Shown piece by piece: positions 60,413 to 64,000 of a DNA stretch of 64,000 nucleotides. The position numbers and the translations under genes are program-made. The stretch covers positions 1 through 64,000 of the forward strand of contig JAUZOD010000002.1 of the NCBI GenBank assembly GCA_030706635.1, read 5' to 3'. Positions within the stretch are counted from its first letter, which is position 1; each line of letters opens with the position of its first letter. The notes below the pieces were generated by a model. That model was given only the letters and a program-made list of their open reading frames with translations, did not search any database and was not told the DNA's origin. This stretch comes from Bacteroidota bacterium (GTDB lineage Bacteria; Bacteroidota; Bacteroidia; Chitinophagales; Chitinophagaceae).

Positions 60413-61447
60413 TTAGGAAGCTGGTATTGCCGGCTTTTTATACCCCAGATTTTTGAGGGCCGGCCGGGATGTTGCTGCGTATTGAAGAAATATTTTCTCT
60501 CCGGCTGCGGGCTCTTCACCCGGACTCATCCGGTTCAATTCCAGCAGGCTCTCGTAACGTATTCCTTCAGACTGGCATATGGAATACAAGCTCTCCCCAG
60601 ACCGTACAATGTGTACCGGGTTCATGCCTGTTTTCCGCTTTCTCTGCAAAAAGATTAGCTGATCGTTGGCCAGAATATCTTCCTGGCTCATATCATTAAA
60701 ATCCAGTAATCGGGATAGGGGAACATCATATTGGTTGGACAGGGAAAGCAGGGAAATGCCGGCCTTTGCAAAAATAACACGGGCGGAATTGATGGAAAAA
60801 GGTCCATCGGGGTAAATCGTATTCACCAGGGGTTGCATTGTGCCCGCGCTATCAGTAAATCCTTCCAGGGTTTTCCGGGGATTTTCAGCAGTAACCGGAT
60901 TAACGGCAACCGGTTCATCCGGATGAAGTTTACCCATGGCAATCAGCGTATACCGCTCCAGATCGTAATCCTGGATTAGTTTGATCAGTATCTGAGGATA
61001 GCGAGTATTGGTTGCGTACCCGGCCTTTTTTAAACCATAGGCCCAGGATTCGTAATCCTCCGGATTCAATTTGAATAAAGAAGCATATCTCGGACTGCCT
61101 GTGAGGAAATCGGAATGATCCCGGTAAGATTCCTCGGCCGTAGCGTAACTGCGGAAGCATTCCCCGCGGGCATCATCGTCGTGAAAAACAGTCTGGCCCG
61201 TCCAGGTGCTTTTGCATTTAATACCAAAATGATTATTGGAATGAAGCACCAACTCACTGGTGCCCGCTTCTGTTTCATGAATGCCCTGCGCCAGAATAAT
61301 CGAAGCAGGAATACCGGAGCGTTGCATTTCGGAAATCGCGAGGCTTTTGTAGTTGCTGATATAGTTCAGGATCTGATCGTTGTTTTGCGCCCGGAGAAAT
61401 CCCGAACTCATCATCATAACTCCGAATATCAGTCCTTTTAGTTTCAT
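60413..61447 (-). CDS. Glucosaminidase (GH73) with LysM domains
   Basis: A 344-residue secreted peptidoglycan hydrolase. The signal peptide is MKLKGLIFGVMMMSSGFLRA. The GH73 domain (about 25-180) has SIILAQGIHETEAGTSEL with the catalytic Glu, SNNHFGIKCKSTWTG and FRSYATAEESYRDHSDFL. A first LysM-like repeat (about 225-270, ISLLSLSNQYDVPLSRLLDF) and a second (about 280-325, VRSGESLYSICQSEGIRYES) bind glycan chains. It cleaves N-acetylglucosaminyl bonds. The start at 61447 places the signal peptide at the N-terminus; the frame continues to 61528. Confidence 0.93.
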   Translation of the reverse strand: MKLKGLIFGVMMMSSGFLRAQNNDQILNYISNYKSLAISEMQRSGIPASIILAQGIHETEAGTSELVLHSNNHFGIKCKSTWTGQTVFHDDDARGECFRSYATAEESYRDHSDFLTGSPRYASLFKLNPEDYESWAYGLKKAGYATNTRYPQILIKLIQDYDLERYTLIAMGKLHPDEPVAVNPVTAENPRKTLEGFTDSAGTMQPLVNTIYPDGPFSINSARVIFAKAGISLLSLSNQYDVPLSRLLDFNDMSQEDILANDQLIFLQRKRKTGMNPVHIVRSGESLYSICQSEGIRYESLLELNRMSPGEEPAAGEKIFLQYAATSRPALKNLGYKKPAIPAS

Positions 61448-61499
61448 CCGTTCATTATATTTTTTTGTCGGATGGATCATAAAAGATTCATCAGCAGCT

Positions 61500-62135
61500 T
61501 TATTTTTTCCGGATGAGCAGCAGGCCATCCCGAACCGTCAGCATCACCTTGTCCACGCTTGTGTCCTGCAGAACCAGTTCATTGAAAGCCTGGATAGCTG
61601 CTGCATTTTTCCCTTTCAGTTTTTCTTCCAGTACCTGGCCATGGAACAACACATTGTCGGCCAGGATCAGACAGCCTGATCTGATTTTTGGAAGCAGGAA
61701 CCGGTAATAATCTGAATATCCGGTTTTATCCGCATCAATAAAAACCAAATCCCAGGGTTTATCCAGGTTTTCGAGTACCTCTAACGCATTTCCGGTGTGC
61801 AAAATTATTTTATTACTTGTTTTAGATTTCTTAAAATTTTCGCGGGCCACAGCTGCTGTTTCTTCCCGGATTTCCAGGGTATGCAGTTCCCCTCCTGGTT
61901 TGAGCCCTTTGGCAAGACATAAAGCACTGTAACCCAGGAAGGTACCAATCTCTAAGATATACTTGGGTTGAGTGATCAAACTGATCATTTCCAGCAGTTT
62001 GCCCTGAAGGGGTCCGCTAAGCATCTGCTTTTCGGGATGGCTTTGGCTATCCTGTTCAATCTGATTCAGGAGCGGATCTCGCTGTGGGGAGAAATGCTCC
62101 GCATAAGCCTGAGCTTTTGGATTGATGAGTTCCAT
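61500..62135 (-). CDS. O-methyltransferase (COMT-like, family 3)
   Basis: A 211-residue methyltransferase. Motif I is YILEIGTFLGYSALCLAKGL, the acidic motif II is in HTLEIREE, and DLVFIDADKTGYSDYYRF holds the Asp residues that bind the divalent metal. These are the caffeoyl-CoA/catechol O-methyltransferase features; the substrate is likely a catechol-like or quinone compound. The start at 62135 avoids 11 extra codons that lie over the inverted repeat. It is 30 bp after the symporter and 53 bp before the GH73 gene. Confidence 0.88.
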   Translation of the reverse strand: MELINPKAQAYAEHFSPQRDPLLNQIEQDSQSHPEKQMLSGPLQGKLLEMISLITQPKYILEIGTFLGYSALCLAKGLKPGGELHTLEIREETAAVARENFKKSKTSNKIILHTGNALEVLENLDKPWDLVFIDADKTGYSDYYRFLLPKIRSGCLILADNVLFHGQVLEEKLKGKNAAAIQAFNELVLQDTSVDKVMLTVRDGLLLIRKK

Positions 62136-62150
62136 GGTGTAAAGGTAGTA

Positions 62151-62193
62151 ACAATGGACAATTGTCAACTGTCCGTTGCCAACTGTCCATTGT
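62151..62193. repeat. Inverted repeat overlapping the symporter stop codon
   Basis: ACAATGGACA (62151-62160) is the exact reverse complement of TGTCCATTGT (62184-62193). Inside lie further copies of the same units, including the palindrome GACAATTGTC and two AACTGTCC. The symporter gene reads through it, and its last codons and stop are repeat-derived. It is similar in kind to the repeat at 55611. Confidence 0.6.
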
Positions 62194-63637
62194 CAGCCCT
62201 GTACGAGGCCAAAAAAAGCCCAACAAAAGTAATCAGTCCGTTAATTACCAGAAGCTCGAGGCCGATATGAAATTTTCCGCCAAACAGGGTATCCTGGTAT
62301 CTGTCCAGCAGAAAGCAAAGCAGGGGTGATAATATACAAATCAAAGGGACCCAGCGGCCATGCAGCTGTCTTTTGGTAAGAATGGAAAAAGAAAACAAAC
62401 CCAGCAGGGGGCCGTAGGTGTAAGCCGCCACTTTCAGGATGATGCCGATCATGCTGTCGCTCGAAATCCATTTGTATACAAGAACGAACAAAAGGAACAC
62501 GAACACAAATACGAGATGGACCCTTTGGCGGATCTTCTTTTTTTGCGCTTCCGGAAGGCTTTTATTCCGCTGAATGCCGAGAATGTCTATACAGAACGAT
62601 GAGGTAAGGGCGGTAATTGCACCATCCGAGCTCGGGAACAGGGCCGAGATGAGCGCAATGATAAAGATGATGGAAATGTACCTGGGCATATGGTGCAGTG
62701 CCAGTTCGGGAAAAAGATTGTCGCCTGTCAGGTTCAGATTTTCCGCGGCGGCGAAAAGGTGCAGTAATCCACCAAGAAAAAGAAAAAGAAAGATCACAAA
62801 CAACATAATGAACCCCAGCACGACCATATTTTTTTGCGAATCTTTTAGTGTTCTGACAGAAATACTTTTCTGCATCATCTCCTGATCCATACCCGTCATG
62901 GTAACGGTGATGAACATGCCGGCGAGGATCTGTTTCAGGAAAAATAATTTACTGTTGGGATCCGTGAAAAAGATTTTCGAATAGCCTTTGGTATGCAGGG
63001 CTTCCATGGCGCCACCCAGGTTCAGATTCAAATGATGCAGAATATAGACCACACAAATCACCATCCCGCCCAGCATACAAGTCGTTTGCAGGGTGTCAGT
63101 CCACACGATGGTTTTCACGCCCCCCTCATAGGTGTACAAAAGGATCATCAGGAGAATGATCAGGGTAGTAAGCCAGAACGGCACATGAAAATCCGAAAGG
63201 ATGGCGACCTGCAGAATATTCACCACAAGATATAAACGGGCGGTTGCACCCAGTACCCTGGACAGGATGAAAAAAGAAGCACCGGTTTTATAAGCACTGA
63301 CACCGAGGCGCTCCTGAAGATAATTATAGATGGAGGTGAGTTGAATCCGGTAATAGAGCGGAAGCAGCACGAAAGCAATCAGGATATATCCGATAAAATA
63401 ACCCAGGGTGATCTGGAAATAGGCAAATGATTCTCTGGATACGGCGCCCGGCACACTCACAAACGTAACGCCCGACAAAGAAGTGCCGATCATTCCAAAT
63501 GCCACGAGCATCCAGTTGGAATTCCGGTTGCCAATAAAAAAGGATTCATTGTCTGAACCCTTTGACGTGCGCCAGGCAACCGCCAGCAGCAGGATAAAAT
63601 ATGCAACTACAAATGTGAATAATAATGCTGGAGACAT
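62165..63637 (-). CDS. Sodium:solute symporter (SSS family)
   Basis: A 490-residue inner-membrane transporter with about 13 spans. The family features are NRNSNWMLVAFGMIGTSLSG (TM2 region), VSVPGAVSRESFAYFQITLG and the GMDQEMMQKSISVRTLKDS loop with LFPSSDGAITALTSSFCID. It couples Na+ influx to uptake of a sugar, amino acid or organic acid; the substrate is not evident. The last about ten residues are encoded by an inverted repeat. It is first in a minus-strand series with the O-methyltransferase, GH73 and hpt genes, and divergent from the LOG-family gene. Confidence 0.93.
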   Translation of the reverse strand: MSPALLFTFVVAYFILLLAVAWRTSKGSDNESFFIGNRNSNWMLVAFGMIGTSLSGVTFVSVPGAVSRESFAYFQITLGYFIGYILIAFVLLPLYYRIQLTSIYNYLQERLGVSAYKTGASFFILSRVLGATARLYLVVNILQVAILSDFHVPFWLTTLIILLMILLYTYEGGVKTIVWTDTLQTTCMLGGMVICVVYILHHLNLNLGGAMEALHTKGYSKIFFTDPNSKLFFLKQILAGMFITVTMTGMDQEMMQKSISVRTLKDSQKNMVVLGFIMLFVIFLFLFLGGLLHLFAAAENLNLTGDNLFPELALHHMPRYISIIFIIALISALFPSSDGAITALTSSFCIDILGIQRNKSLPEAQKKKIRQRVHLVFVFVFLLFVLVYKWISSDSMIGIILKVAAYTYGPLLGLFSFSILTKRQLHGRWVPLICILSPLLCFLLDRYQDTLFGGKFHIGLELLVINGLITFVGLFLASYRADNGQLATDS

Positions 63638-63721
63638 GTGAGGAGGCTAAATTAGTGATTGAAAATTAGGAAATACAATATTAAAAATTCAATTTTAGTT
63701 TTCTGAAAGGAACAACATCTT

Positions 63722-64000
63722 ATGGATATCGAATCGGTAGCGGTCTTTTGCGGGTCCCACGAAGGGAATAATCCGGTCTATGCAGAACAGGTTAAAGAAT
63801 TGGGCAAGCTATTGTGCATGCTCAGGATTAAATTAATCTATGGGGGCGGTCACAAAGGCCTGATGGGCATTCTGGCAGATTCGGTACTCCGGCATGAAGG
63901 CCATATCATGGGCATCATTCCCCAACTACTCATTGAATCCGAACAACAACATAAGGGGCTTACGGAAATGGCCGTTGTCCCGGATATGCATACCCGGAAA
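63722..64000 (+). CDS. LOG family protein (TIGR00730), 3' end outside the window
   Basis: The first 93 residues of a Rossmann-fold protein. SVAVFCGSHEGNNPVYAEQV, LIYGGGHKGLMGILADSVL and GIIPQLL match the N-terminal half of the LOG (cytokinin riboside 5'-monophosphate phosphoribohydrolase, or lysine-decarboxylase-like) family; the M-HTRK turn at the window edge precedes the PGGxGTxxE motif. It would hydrolyse N6-substituted AMP or act on AMP. The gene is divergent from the symporter with an 84-bp gap. Confidence 0.9.
   Translation, partial: MDIESVAVFCGSHEGNNPVYAEQVKELGKLLCMLRIKLIYGGGHKGLMGILADSVLRHEGHIMGIIPQLLIESEQQHKGLTEMAVVPDMHTRK

Overview
The window looks like chromosomal DNA of a Bacteroidota bacterium, most probably order Chitinophagales (Chitinophagaceae-like). 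This is inferred from gene content: a SusC/SusD pair behind an ECF sigma factor and FecR anti-sigma factor, altronate-type uronate catabolism, DUF6496, DUF2252, DUF4468, a ThuA-repeat protein, and promoter boxes of the Bacteroidota TAnnTTTG kind. Coding density is high, with many 1-4 bp overlaps of the ATGA type. No phage, IS element or CRISPR array is visible.

Layout. 0-1.2 kb: the 5' part of a PAS sensor kinase (minus), split by a -1 frameshift at an A7 run. 1.4-3.1 kb: two tandem SDR oxidoreductases. 3.1-4.2 kb: a glucosamine-6-phosphate deaminase homologue behind a frameshifted HPr-like remnant. 4.4-7.4 kb: a decayed redoxin gene, then a large triple-ThuA secreted protein. 7.6-12.1 kb: aldo/keto reductase, fatty-acid desaturase, AraC regulator with a 19-bp palindrome at its start, and a zinc alcohol dehydrogenase.

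12.2-26.4 kb holds the most unusual block. It has three GT4 glycosyltransferases, a GT9 heptosyltransferase-like enzyme, a GT-C-like membrane protein, a lone nucleotidyltransferase, three class I methyltransferases, three radical SAM enzymes (two with a B12-binding-type architecture) and an amidohydrolase. It reads as a biosynthetic locus for an unknown modified glycan, glycolipid or small molecule. 26.6-29.9 kb: ECF sigma factor, Lys-rich DUF6496 protein, small hypothetical protein, DUF2252 protein and a HEAT-like protein.

30.0-33.9 kb: tRNA-Pro(UGG), then a run of broken genes. These are a nonsense- and frameshift-bearing gene, an AraC gene and a histidine kinase gene that have both lost their 3' ends at a shared junction, and a PAS kinase with an internal deletion. 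34.2-40.8 kb: ECF sigma / FecR / SusC / SusD nutrient-uptake locus.

40.9-46.4 kb: an operon for a DMT permease, an IlvD/Edd-family sugar-acid dehydratase and a class III aminotransferase, divergent from a GntR/FCD regulator with three phased operators, plus an SDR with similar upstream sites. 47.2-49.1 kb: nagB-nagA. 49.3-55.6 kb: uxaB-uxaA-uxaC-kdgK-eda, a complete galacturonate-to-pyruvate/GAP route. 55.7-58.1 kb: cydAB. 58.1-63.6 kb: VWA protein, hpt, a GH73/LysM peptidoglycan hydrolase, an O-methyltransferase and a sodium:solute symporter. The window ends inside a LOG-family gene.

All functional calls come from reading motifs and remembered family architecture. No database search was possible.
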